Assembly (NCBI GenBank): GCA_964424715.1 | Contig: CAYRJW010000014.1 | Span: 1 to 32,160, forward strand | Direction: 5' to 3' | Length of the DNA: 32,160 nucleotides | Source: JAMHZE01 sp964424715 | GTDB taxonomy: Bacteria > Pseudomonadota > Alphaproteobacteria > Rickettsiales > UBA8987 | Program-made: the position numbers and the translations under genes | In this document: piece by piece, positions 1 to 7,350 of the stretch | How positions within the stretch are numbered: the stretch's first letter is position 1 | How the letters are laid out: every line of letters starts with the position of its first letter | Notes under the pieces: model-generated | What the model was told of the DNA's origin: nothing | The model's input: only the letters and a program-made list of their open reading frames with translations | Database searches by the model: none

Positions 1-1105
1 ATATCTCAAGATCGGAAGCCTCGACGGTTGCGCCGCCCCAGATGCGAATTCCGGCAGGGGCATCGCGATAGGCGCCGATATCATAGGCAACGCCCTCCTT
101 ATCAAGTACGGAAACTATCTCTTTGGCGATGTTCTGCTGTTCCTCAGCGCCGATGGTCTTATACCAAGGGGCGGTGATCTCAAAGCAGATGGAGGTGTTG
201 GAGCGGGTCTTTTCATCGCGGGCGAGGAAGTTTATCCAGCCAGCTTTAGCTACCCAGTTCTCAAGCGTTTTAAGGTTGCTGTTGCTGCGTGCAACAAGGG
301 CTTTAAGGCCACCCAGTGATTTCGCCCATTTTAGGCCATCTATCGCATCTTCAACGGCTATCATGGAAGGTGTGTTTATTGTTTCGCCCTGAAATATACC
401 TTCAGCAAGTTTGCCATCTTTGGCGATGCGGAATATCTTCGGCATAGGCCATGATGGTTTGTAAGAAGCAAGTCTTTCAGCCGCGCGTGGGGAGAGTATC
501 AGCATGCCGTGAGCAGCTTCGCCGCCCATTACTTTCTGCCATGAGTAGGTTGTTACATCCAGTTTTGACCAAGGCATCTCCATTGCGAATACCGCAGAGG
601 TGGCATCATTTATCGTAAGGCCCTGACGGTTATCTTTTATCCAGTCCGCATTGGCAACTTTTACGCCGCTGGTGGTGCCGTTCCATGTGAAGACAACATC
701 GCGGTCGGTATCAACCTGTGTAAGATCAGGCAGCTGGCCGTAATCGGCCTCGAAGGTGCGGACATCTTTTAATTTAAGCTGTTTCACAACATCGGTTATC
801 CAGTCCTTGCCGAAAGATTCCCACGCGCATACATCAACGCCGCGCGCGCCCAGGAAATTCCACATCGCCATTTCAACCGCGCCGGTGTCGGAGGCAGGCA
901 TGATGCCGATATGATAATCCGCCGGAATTTGTAGAACCTCTCTGGTCAGGTCTATAACTTCCTTAAGCTTCGCCTTACCAATTTTAGAACGATGGCTACG
1001 ACCAAGCGCCGCGCCTTTCAGCGCATCCCAATTCCAGCCCGGACGCTTCGCTGTCGGGCCTGATGAAAAACATGGATTATTCGGTTTCTGGGATGGTTTT
1101 TGCAT
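1..1105 (-). CDS. serC: Phosphoserine aminotransferase, 3' end outside the window
   Basis: Reading the minus strand from ATG at 1105 gives an open frame to the window edge (368 codons). It begins MQKPSQKPNNPCFSSGPTAK and continues with class-V aminotransferase signatures: the FSSGPTAKRPGW start typical of the alphaproteobacterial/archaeal-type SerC, WNGTTSGVKV around residue 150, and TYSWQKVMGGEAAHG, where the lysine is the expected PLP Schiff-base residue. The enzyme converts 3-phosphohydroxypyruvate and glutamate to phosphoserine in cytosolic serine synthesis. The family is about 385-390 residues, so only a short C-terminus is missing. serA often follows serC in this group, but that would lie outside the window. 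The gene lies on the left side of the assembly gap at 4072, so its link to the rest of the window is less certain. Confidence 0.93.
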   Translation of the reverse strand, partial: MQKPSQKPNNPCFSSGPTAKRPGWNWDALKGAALGRSHRSKIGKAKLKEVIDLTREVLQIPADYHIGIMPASDTGAVEMAMWNFLGARGVDVCAWESFGKDWITDVVKQLKLKDVRTFEADYGQLPDLTQVDTDRDVVFTWNGTTSGVKVANADWIKDNRQGLTINDATSAVFAMEMPWSKLDVTTYSWQKVMGGEAAHGMLILSPRAAERLASYKPSWPMPKIFRIAKDGKLAEGIFQGETINTPSMIAVEDAIDGLKWAKSLGGLKALVARSNSNLKTLENWVAKAGWINFLARDEKTRSNTSICFEITAPWYKTIGAEEQQNIAKEIVSVLDKEGVAYDIGAYRDAPAGIRIWGGATVEASDLEI

Positions 1106-1181
1106 ATTGTCTATTTATTTTGTTATTTGTAAGCCTCTTATAATAATATGAGGTATTAATGCAATCTGTTTTATGAGGGGT

Positions 1182-1209
1182 ATGGTCGATGGTCGGTTGT
1201 TGGTGGGTG
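1182..1209. repeat. Degenerate heptamer repeat (ATGGTCG type)
   Basis: Two perfect tandem copies of ATGGTCG (1182-1188, 1189-1195) are followed by two degenerate G/T-rich units, GTTGTTG and GTGGGTG. The period is seven, as in the arrays at 14951, 17778, 26805 and 27382. Only the first two units are exact, so this is the weakest of the five. Confidence 0.4.
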
Positions 1210-1448
1210 AGAGGTATTTTTTACTGATTTTGCCCATATTTTTATTTTTTGGTATTAAGTTATTGATTAATATTGATTATGACCCAAAAAGCAGGGCAAA
1301 AACAGGTTGATTTTGGGTTAAAAATGAGGTTTTTTTGTGGTTTTTTGTTTTCATATTCCGGTCTCTGGCTTTCAAATCTTAGCTTCTTCTGTCCTTATTA
1401 TAAGCCGGGAAAGGTGAGGGCGGAAGGGGGTGAATTTATGTAATTTCA

Positions 1449-1464
1449 TTAACGATTTATTAAC
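1449..1464 (+). promoter_or_regulatory. Candidate CtrA binding site upstream of the budA-like gene
   Basis: TTAA (1449-1452), seven bases, then TTAAC (1460-1464) is an exact match to the full CtrA consensus TTAA-N7-TTAAC of alphaproteobacteria. It ends 72 bases before the ATG at 1537 and lies just upstream of TGGTATTAT (1472-1480), a plausible extended -10. A second exact box is at 16564-16579. Confidence 0.55.
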
Positions 1465-1536
1465 CTTTTTATGGTATTATATTAGACGGTTAGCAGGTTT
1501 TGATCTTAGGTTGGATATAATAATAAAGAAAAATTT

Positions 1537-2487
1537 ATGGATAGAGAGGCTATAGAAAGTTATACAGAATTTGGTGATCTGGTTCAGCAGAATACTTTAA
1601 GTGATCTGGCAGACCTTTCGCCTTTTATTCCGAAGATGACGGTCAGGGAGCTTATTGAATATACTGGTAATAAAGGCGTTGGACTCGGAACTCTGATGAA
1701 TGATAAAGGTGTGGTGGTTGGTGAAGTAACGGTTATTGATGGCAAGGGTTATTTTTCAAGTACGGATTTCAATAATAAAAATGGTAATACAAGAGAACTG
1801 GACCCGAATGAAATGGTATATTTCGCGCAGGTAGGATTTTTTGAATCGGAGACGCTGCAGAAATTCAATATCTCAAAAAATGATGAATATATTAAAAGCG
1901 ATTCCATCTTTAAAGCCAATGGCGGAAAGATAACGAAGGAAATTTTACAAAATTATATCAGCGATATTATCTTGAAGCATAATCCTGAAAAAGCCGCGGG
2001 GGGGGGTGCTTACGTAATTAAAATGACTGATGCAAAGTTTGATTATATCAGGCTTCGTTCAGTTGATGGTTCGCAGGAATATCAGTTCGGTGAAGAATCC
2101 AGAAAACCAAAGAACCTGAAAGAGGTCATAGGTAATCAGGTAGAGAAGGAATTTGTTGGAGTGGCGGAAAATTTTACTCTTGCCGGGATTTTCAATGATA
2201 TGTCAAAAGGCAAAGTTTCCACCGGCGAAAGTCCGGAAGGACTTCATATGCATGCCATCGATAAGGACAGAAAATCGGGTGGTCATGTGCAGGTGCAGGA
2301 TATAGACCTTAACTCATCTACGATACAGGTAATGCCGGTTCAGAAATGGCTGATAGCAACAAAAGACCATGCCGGAAAACTTGGATTCAGGATAGCAAAG
2401 CATCCTGATACAGAAATAAAAATCCATGAAGCGAGAGACGCAGCTATAGCATTTAATTCTGCAGGATATGGGTTGGGTAAAAAATAA
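1537..2487 (+). CDS. Acetolactate decarboxylase-like protein (BudA/AlsD family)
   Basis: 316 residues, no signal peptide. The protein follows the acetolactate decarboxylase plan: MTVRELIEY near residue 34 and GVGLGTL at 47-53 (family: TVRELLEYGDFGLGTF), then GEVTVIDGKGY at 62-72 with the acidic residue E63. YIRLRSV at 170-176 matches the conserved Arg-containing stretch. GLHMHAIDKDRKSGGHV at 235-251 gives H237, H239 and H250, the expected zinc ligands in the H-x-H-x10-H spacing. Known members convert 2-acetolactate to acetoin in the cytosol or outside it. The usual length is about 240-260; here there are extra residues at the N-terminus, a longer middle (about 105-155) and a longer C-terminus. 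No acetolactate synthase gene is next to it, so the substrate is unproven. A CtrA-type box lies upstream. No strong ribosome binding site is visible. Confidence 0.75.
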   Translation: MDREAIESYTEFGDLVQQNTLSDLADLSPFIPKMTVRELIEYTGNKGVGLGTLMNDKGVVVGEVTVIDGKGYFSSTDFNNKNGNTRELDPNEMVYFAQVGFFESETLQKFNISKNDEYIKSDSIFKANGGKITKEILQNYISDIILKHNPEKAAGGGAYVIKMTDAKFDYIRLRSVDGSQEYQFGEESRKPKNLKEVIGNQVEKEFVGVAENFTLAGIFNDMSKGKVSTGESPEGLHMHAIDKDRKSGGHVQVQDIDLNSSTIQVMPVQKWLIATKDHAGKLGFRIAKHPDTEIKIHEARDAAIAFNSAGYGLGKK

Positions 2488-4071
2488 TTATTCCTCGGTC
2501 TCTTTCTTCTTGCCCTTGCCTTTACCTTTTGCCGCTGTGCCTTTTTTCTTGCCGCGGAAACCGCCGCCGCCTTTGCGGGGTTTTTTAGGGGTGTCTACTA
2601 TGCCGACGGCTTGGTCTAGGCCGATGGTGAATAGGAGGTCGGGGTCTTTCAGGGAGAAGAACTGTTTGTTGTGCAGCAGGTAAGGGCCGAACATTCCTAC
2701 ATTGGCTTTTATTTCTTCGCCGCTTACCGGGTGGGTTCCGACAAGCCTTGGCAGGGAGAGGAGCTGCTCGGCGGTTTCCATGGTGATTTCATCGACCTTG
2801 ATGGTTTTAGGGATGGAGGCGCGTTTTGGTTTTAATTTGCCTTCCGGCTCGCCGATCTGCAGATAGAAGCCATATGGGCCTTTGCGGATGGTTATGTCTT
2901 TGTCGGAATTCTTATCTTTGCCGAGAATTCTGGTCTCGAATTTGGCGAATTCTTTTTTGGCGGCCTGGCGTTCGGCTTTTTCTTCCGGCGTTTCACCTTC
3001 GGCGATGGCTTTTTCTTCGGCCTTCTCGGCGATCATCTGATCGATATTTACGATGTTGTTGCAGGTAGGGTAGTTGGAGCAACCAAGGAAAGCACCGAAT
3101 TTGCCGGTGTTAAGGCGCATTTTGCCGGTGCCGCATTTAGGGCAGGCGCGGGCTTTTTCGATATCGTCACCGTGGAAGAAGATATGTTCAAGGTCTTTGT
3201 CGATGCGCTCAAGAACTTCGGTTATCTTTATTTCGAGTGCTTCATCAACATTCTTTTTGAAATCGCCCCAGAAATTACTTAATGCCTTTTTCCAGTCCAG
3301 CTTGCCTTCGGAGACGAGATCAAGCTCCTCTTCGAGGTTGGCGGTGAAATCATATTCAACATAGCGGCTGAAGAAATCCTCAAGGAATGCGGTGACTAAA
3401 CGGCCGCGCATCTCAGGGGTAAAGCGGCGTTTATCAAGCCTTACATAGCCGCGATCCTGCAATACCGAAATGATGGATGCATAGGTGGAAGGACGTCCGA
3501 TGCCAAGTTCCTCAAGCTTTTTAACAAGGCTGGCCTCGTTATAGCGGGGAGGGGGCTGGGTGAAATGCTGTTCAGCAGCAGGGTTCTCGCCTTCAGGCAG
3601 TTTGGCAAAGTCAAGGACATCGCCCTTGTTAAGAGGCGGCAGTAATCCTTCTTTATCCTCATCCTCGCCATCATCAATATCTTCGTGGTAAAGTTTAAAG
3701 AAACCATCGAACGCGATAGTTTGCCCGCTGGCGCGGAAGGTGAATTTCTTGTCAGCGCTTTCAATATCGATGGAAACCTGATTAAGCTGTGCGCTTTCCA
3801 TCTGGCTGGCGACAAGGCGTTTCCAGACGAGTTCGTATAGTCTGAACTGGTCGGTATCGAGGTATTTTTCGGCCATTTCCGGGGTGCGGAGAGAATCAGT
3901 AGGGCGGATGGCTTCGTGCGCTTCCTGCGCGTTCTTGGCCTTGGAGGTATAATGTCGCGGAGAATCCGGAACGTAGTTCTTGCCGTAGTCCTCGCCGATC
4001 ACCTTGCGGACCTGCGTGACCGCTTCGGGCGCGATGGAGACGCCGTCGGTACGCATATAAGTAATGAGACC
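2488..4071 (-). CDS. topA: DNA topoisomerase I, C-terminal part, cut by an assembly gap
   Basis: In frame from the gap at 4071 to a TAA stop (527 codons). It starts GLITYMRTDG, the motif containing the active-site tyrosine, and continues with KNAQEAHEAIRPTD, GIGRPSTYASIIS and a four-cysteine zinc finger (CPKCGTGKM ... GCSNYPTC). It then has TopA C-terminal repeat segments and a Lys/Gly-rich tail ending KGKGKGKKKETEE. The enzyme relaxes negative supercoils in the nucleoid. Its first ~53 codons repeat the same protein region already present at the 5' side of the gap, with different sequence. If the two parts are joined at the shared 24-base stretch (3913-3936 equals 4082-4105), a normal TopA of 827 residues results, in frame. 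This region is the distal end of the grpE-cutA-topA operon. Confidence 0.93.
   Translation of the reverse strand, partial: GLITYMRTDGVSIAPEAVTQVRKVIGEDYGKNYVPDSPRHYTSKAKNAQEAHEAIRPTDSLRTPEMAEKYLDTDQFRLYELVWKRLVASQMESAQLNQVSIDIESADKKFTFRASGQTIAFDGFFKLYHEDIDDGEDEDKEGLLPPLNKGDVLDFAKLPEGENPAAEQHFTQPPPRYNEASLVKKLEELGIGRPSTYASIISVLQDRGYVRLDKRRFTPEMRGRLVTAFLEDFFSRYVEYDFTANLEEELDLVSEGKLDWKKALSNFWGDFKKNVDEALEIKITEVLERIDKDLEHIFFHGDDIEKARACPKCGTGKMRLNTGKFGAFLGCSNYPTCNNIVNIDQMIAEKAEEKAIAEGETPEEKAERQAAKKEFAKFETRILGKDKNSDKDITIRKGPYGFYLQIGEPEGKLKPKRASIPKTIKVDEITMETAEQLLSLPRLVGTHPVSGEEIKANVGMFGPYLLHNKQFFSLKDPDLLFTIGLDQAVGIVDTPKKPRKGGGGFRGKKKGTAAKGKGKGKKKETEE
3913..3936. repeat. 24-base exact direct repeat shared with 4082-4105 (assembly junction)
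   Basis: The 24 bases at 3913-3936 recur exactly at 4082-4105, immediately after the N run. Both encode KNAQEAHE of topoisomerase I. The right-hand contig begins precisely with this shared stretch, as expected when an assembly graph branches at a shared k-mer. The 135 bases at 3937-4071 are therefore an alternative branch, not extra sequence in the gene. Confidence 0.8.
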
Positions 4072-4081
4072 NNNNNNNNNN
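4072..4081. other. topA: Assembly gap of 10 N inside topA
   Basis: Ten N bases interrupt topA. The gap size is probably a placeholder: the two flanks overlap in protein coordinates rather than leaving missing codons. Synteny across this point (serC and the budA-like gene versus the rest) should be treated as unproven. Confidence 0.98.
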
Positions 4082-5140
4082 TTCGTGCGCTTCCTGCGCG
4101 TTCTTAACTTTTGATTTATAGATGCGCGGTTTTTCCGGCATGTATTTATCACCGAAATTATGTTTTATCGCCTCACGCGTGCGGGTTATGGCTTCCGGCG
4201 CGACATCTACACCATCTGTTCTCATATAGGTTATAAGACCGGTTGTTTCGCCGCCGATATCAACGCCTTCATACAGGCGCTGGGCTATCATCATGGTCTT
4301 TTTGGCCGAGAAACCAAGTTTGCGGGAGGCTTCCTGCTGTAATGTGGATGTGGTGAATGGCGGTTTAGGATGGCGGTTCACCATCTTTTTTTCAACTTCG
4401 GTTACGGTGAATTTCTGTGACCTGATATTATTCAAGATGTCATCAGCCTGCGCTTTGTTCTTGATCGATAGTTTTTCAAGCTTCTTGCTGAATGCGGTTT
4501 GCAGGTAGCTGTCAAAAGTTTCTTTTTTCTGGGTCAGGAAATTGGCGTGGATGGACCAGTATTCATCATTCTTGAATTTTTCGATCTCGTTCTCGCGTTC
4601 GCATATCAGGCGTAACGCAACAGACTGCACCCTGCCGGCAGAGCGGCTGCCGGGAAGTTTGCGCCATAATACAGGCGATAATGTGAAACCAACCAGATAA
4701 TCCAGCGCGCGGCGGGCCTGCTGGGCGTTTATCAGGTCCATATCAAGTTCGCGTGGGTTAGCTAAAGCTTCTTCTACCGCGGATTTGGTGATGGAGCTGA
4801 ATGATACGCGTTTTACCGGGAAATTCTTGCCGATTATCTTATTCTTTTTCAGAACTTCTAATACGTGCCATGAAATGGCTTCACCTTCGCGATCAGGATC
4901 GGTTGCGAGTATCAGGGAATCAGCCTTGGCTACGGCATCGGAGATGGCTTTTACGTTCTTTTTGGCATCAGTATCCACAACATATTTCATCTCGAAATTC
5001 TCTTCAGGCAGAACGGAGCCGTTCTTGGAAGGAAGATCGCGGATATGTCCGAAAGAGGCCAGCACCTTGTAATCCTTGCCAAGGTATTTTTCTATGGTCT
5101 TACATTTCGCGGGTGATTCTACTATTACAACGTGCTTCAT
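4082..5140 (-). CDS. topA: DNA topoisomerase I, N-terminal part
   Basis: 353 codons from ATG at 5140 to the gap. The Toprim domain is complete: VIVESPAK with E8, then ATDPDREGEAISWH with D81, D83 and E85 as metal ligands. The active-site tyrosine is Y305 in GLITYMRTDGV. The piece ends KNAQEAHE, which continues naturally into AIRPTDSLRTPEM at 3912. The start codon lies 11 bases after the cutA stop, so it is transcribed with grpE and cutA. The corresponding region in the other flank is about 64% identical over 53 residues (34 identities counted by hand), which is too different for strain variation of one gene. Confidence 0.95.
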
Positions 5141-5151
5141 TATATATCTTT

Positions 5152-5472
5152 TTATCTGTTAACCGTATCTGATATCCAGCCTAGAAACTCTTTGGAACCT
5201 GTCTCTATATCAAGCATAATGATGCACGGGTTCTCGTATGAGTGCATTTTTTTGATCATATGTTCCAGTTGCGCATATTTATCTTTGGTCGTTTTAAGGA
5301 TGACAAAGAACTCATCACTGCTCTGCACCACGCCTTCCCACCAGTATATTGATGACATTTTCGGGCTTACATTAGCGCAGGCCGCAAACTTGTCCTGAAC
5401 CGCATTTTCCCCTATCCGGAAAGCTTCCTGTTCGCTGGTGGCTGTAACATATACTATGCAATGTTCTGTCAT
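5152..5472 (-). CDS. cutA: CutA-family divalent ion tolerance protein
   Basis: 106 residues, the normal length for CutA1. It shows the family pattern: YVTATSEQEAFRIGENAV, then FAACANVSPKMSSIYWWEG (family: LAACVNI...S.Y.W.G), EFFVILKTTKDKY, and H-S-Y-E-N-P-C-I near residue 80. It is a small trimeric, ferredoxin-like-fold cytosolic protein. Family members bind divalent metals such as copper, but the physiological role is not settled. It sits between grpE (10 bases upstream) and topA (11 bases downstream), so the three form one minus-strand operon. AGGA lies just before the ATG. Confidence 0.92.
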   Translation of the reverse strand: MTEHCIVYVTATSEQEAFRIGENAVQDKFAACANVSPKMSSIYWWEGVVQSSDEFFVILKTTKDKYAQLEHMIKKMHSYENPCIIMLDIETGSKEFLGWISDTVNR

Positions 5473-5482
5473 ATATATCCTG

Positions 5483-6052
5483 TTAGTTTAGTACTTCTTC
5501 AACCTTTTTAGCAACGGCGACCATCGCCGGGCGTAATATCCTGTCCTTTATCTTATAACCAGCAGCGATAAGGCTTATGATGCAGCCATCTTCGGTTTCG
5601 TTAGTGGGTACTTGCGCTATTGCCTGATGTAACTGGTAATCGAATTTATCACCCTGCTGCGGGGCAACCCTTTCAATACCATGTTTGGCGAAAACTCTTT
5701 TCAGTTCATCAATGGTAAGGTCTAAACCTTCGAGTATCTTTTTGTATAGTTCATCCTGCGCGTTAGGGATAGCTTCGCGGGCGCGGTATATATCTTCGGA
5801 AAGGGCTATCATATCATTGGCGAAGCCGGTTACGGCATATTCGCGGGTGTCTTTCAGGTCTTTCACCTGTCTGGCCCTCAGATTCTGCATCTCGGCAAGC
5901 AGGCGCAGGTTACGGTCCTCAAGGTCTTTTACCTTATCTTCCAGAGTTACTTCAGCCGCTACCGGTTCCGGGGTTTTTGCCTCTTCGGCAACCTGTGGGT
6001 TTTCAGTTTCCTGGGTTTCAGATTCGTTATTTTTAGTTTGTTTCTTGGTCAT
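5483..6052 (-). CDS. grpE: GrpE nucleotide exchange factor
   Basis: 189 residues. An acidic, low-complexity N-terminus (MTKKQTKNNESETQETENPQ) is followed by a coiled-coil segment containing LAEMQNLRARQVKD. The C-terminal beta domain has the GrpE signature around GIERVAPQQGDKFDYQLHQA, and the protein ends LRPAMVAVAKK. GrpE dimers release ADP from DnaK in the cytosolic chaperone cycle. In many alphaproteobacteria hrcA lies between grpE and the divergent rph; here hrcA is absent and only 73 bases separate grpE from rph. No CIRCE operator is visible, while a sigma-32-like promoter is (6090-6117), so heat induction probably depends on RpoH. Confidence 0.96.
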   Translation of the reverse strand: MTKKQTKNNESETQETENPQVAEEAKTPEPVAAEVTLEDKVKDLEDRNLRLLAEMQNLRARQVKDLKDTREYAVTGFANDMIALSEDIYRAREAIPNAQDELYKKILEGLDLTIDELKRVFAKHGIERVAPQQGDKFDYQLHQAIAQVPTNETEDGCIISLIAAGYKIKDRILRPAMVAVAKKVEEVLN

Positions 6053-6089
6053 GGTAATTTAGCTATATTTATAGTAAAATTCTGTTACT

Positions 6090-6117
6090 ACATAGTACAA
6101 CCAAATTAATTTTCAAG
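6090..6117 (-). promoter_or_regulatory. Candidate heat-shock (sigma-32) promoter of grpE
   Basis: On the minus strand CTTGAAA (6117-6111) is a perfect sigma-32 -35 element. After a 14-base spacer comes ACTATGT (6096-6090), 5 of 7 matches to the -10 element CCCATnT. It lies 38 bases upstream of the grpE start at 6052. The same short region must also hold the rph promoter in the opposite direction. Confidence 0.5.
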
Positions 6118-6125
6118 GTAATTCA

Positions 6126-6845
6126 ATGTCTTCAAGACCATCCGCTAGGAAAACCGACGAACTCCGCAAGATAATAATAGAGCCGGATGTGGCAGAATAT
6201 GCAGAAGGCAGCTGCATGATCTCCTTCGGCAGGACCAAAGTTTTATGTACCGCCACGGTTGAAGAATTCGTTCCACCTTTCCTGAGGGGCAAAGGTGAGG
6301 GCTGGGTAACGGCTGAATATGGAATGTTACCCCGTTCCACCCATACCCGCAACCAGCGCGAATCCGTGAAAGGCAAGCAGGGCGGAAGAACGGTTGAGAT
6401 ACAGAGGCTTATCGGTAGAAGTTTAAGGGCCGTCTTAGATCTGGAAAAGCTAGGTGAGCGGCAAGTTATAATAGACTGCGATGTTATAAACGCCGATGGC
6501 GGAACCAGAACGGCTTCAATCACAGGTGGTTATGTGGCATTATATCTGGCGATGAAAAAACTTAAATCCTCCGGCCGTATCCATAAATTCCCGATCATAG
6601 ATTCCGTGGCGGCAGTTTCCTGTGGCATATATAAAGGTGAGGCGATATTAGATCTTGAATATACCGAGGACAGCAAAGCCGAAGCCGATGCCAATTTCGT
6701 ACTGACCGGTTCCGGCAAGATAATAGAGATACAATGCACCGCCGAACAATATGCTTTTGACGATGAGCAGTTCGGTAATATGTACGCGCTTGCGAAGAAG
6801 GGTGTTGGGGAGTTGATCGAGTTGCAGAAGAAGATTGTTGGTTAA
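6126..6845 (+). CDS. rph: Ribonuclease PH
   Basis: 239 residues, the full family length. Family features: SSRPSARKTDELRKI at the N-terminus (usual form MRPSGR..DELR), SCMISFGRTKVLCTA, GWVTAEYGMLPRSTHTR, RTVEIQRLIGRSLRAVLDL and IDCDVINADGGTRTASITG. The last contains the conserved aspartates near the phosphate and metal site. It is a hexameric phosphorolytic 3'-5' exonuclease that trims tRNA precursors in the cytosol. AAGG lies 7 bases before the ATG. It is divergent from grpE and convergent with the gene at 6907. Confidence 0.97.
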   Translation: MSSRPSARKTDELRKIIIEPDVAEYAEGSCMISFGRTKVLCTATVEEFVPPFLRGKGEGWVTAEYGMLPRSTHTRNQRESVKGKQGGRTVEIQRLIGRSLRAVLDLEKLGERQVIIDCDVINADGGTRTASITGGYVALYLAMKKLKSSGRIHKFPIIDSVAAVSCGIYKGEAILDLEYTEDSKAEADANFVLTGSGKIIEIQCTAEQYAFDDEQFGNMYALAKKGVGELIELQKKIVG

Positions 6846-6891
6846 AAATTGTGATTTGTTTCGCTCACCCTTCGGGCGCCCTGCGGCGTCC

Positions 6892-6915
6892 AATTTCTAG
6901 CTTTGGCTAGAAATT
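6892..6915. terminator. Hairpin between convergent rph and the 132-aa gene
   Basis: A perfect 10-base stem, AATTTCTAGC (6892-6901) with GCTAGAAATT (6906-6915), and loop TTTG. It overlaps the stop codon of the minus-strand gene (6907-6909) and lies 47 bases past the rph stop. The stem is A/T-rich without a clear U tract, so bidirectional termination is a guess. Confidence 0.4.
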
Positions 6916-7305
6916 ATCAAACCCATACTTCTCTTTCAGCATTTCCTTAACATCATCGGGAACCTCGTTGCCGTAGCCGGAGGCGATTATTTTGCCGTAA
7001 TCGGCGAGGTCGTAGGAATCGCCCTGTTTATGGGCTAGGAACTGTTCTTTCTTCTCTTTATCGACCAGTATGAAATACCAGGCGGTCTCGCCGGTGGAAT
7101 CTTTGCCCATTACCTGATAGCAGAGATCGCTGCGGGAGCGGATAAGGTGATCCATGAAATTATTTTTATCGCGGCCGATATGTGATTCGTCCTCATCTTC
7201 GGCAAGGTCGTTCTTGGGACCTATGGTCGGCTTTTCCTTGGCCTTATCAAGAGGTGATTTTTTCCCCGCGAATTTTTCCAGGAAGGATTTTTTATCTTCG
7301 GACAT
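6907..7305 (-). CDS. Hypothetical protein, 132 residues, downstream of flhB
   Basis: I do not recognise this family. The protein is hydrophilic and very charged. Residues 1-45 are Lys/Asp/Glu-rich and probably disordered, including KKSFLEKFAGKKSPLDKAKE. The remainder looks folded: YQVMGKDSTGETAWYFILVD is a beta-rich stretch, followed by FLAHKQGDSYDLADYGKIIASGYG and a helical end, PDDVKEMLKEKYGF. There is no signal peptide or membrane helix. It follows flhB on the same strand after 45 bases and may share its transcript. A role in flagella is only suggested by that position. Confidence 0.72.
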   Translation of the reverse strand: MSEDKKSFLEKFAGKKSPLDKAKEKPTIGPKNDLAEDEDESHIGRDKNNFMDHLIRSRSDLCYQVMGKDSTGETAWYFILVDKEKKEQFLAHKQGDSYDLADYGKIIASGYGNEVPDDVKEMLKEKYGFDNF

Positions 7306-7350
7306 ACATCATGCCATTAGCATTAACAATTCAACTATAACGATAAATTT

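Larger units (their letters stand above)
1106..1536. other. AT-rich intergenic region between divergent serC and budA-like genes
   Basis: This 431-base stretch has no credible coding frame. It should carry the serC promoter (minus) and the promoter of the gene at 1537 (plus). On the serC side there is an imperfect hairpin, CCTC at 1134-1137 with GAGG at 1150-1153, about 30 bases upstream of the serC start. Alphaproteobacterial serC leaders are known to carry a conserved RNA structure (the serC motif), but I cannot confirm a match by eye. On the plus side there is a perfect CtrA-type box (1449-1464), and a TGGTATTAT extended -10-like sequence (1472-1480) just after it. A heptamer-type repeat lies at 1182-1209. 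Confidence 0.5.

Noticed and set aside
1255..1270. Third CtrA box (TTAA ... TTAA)
   Set aside because: The spacer is eight bases and the final C is absent.
3896..4152. Genuine tandem duplication within topA
   Set aside because: The second copy ends at an N gap that starts exactly with a shared 24-mer, and its codon composition differs. An assembly branch explains it better than duplication.
2468..4508. Many open frames opposite topA, htpG, pepA, mtaB and folC
   Set aside because: They are antisense or shifted frames of clearly conserved genes, with compositionally odd proteins and no start signals.
6053..6125. CIRCE operator before grpE
   Set aside because: No TTAGCACTC-N9-GAGTGCTAA-like sequence is present.
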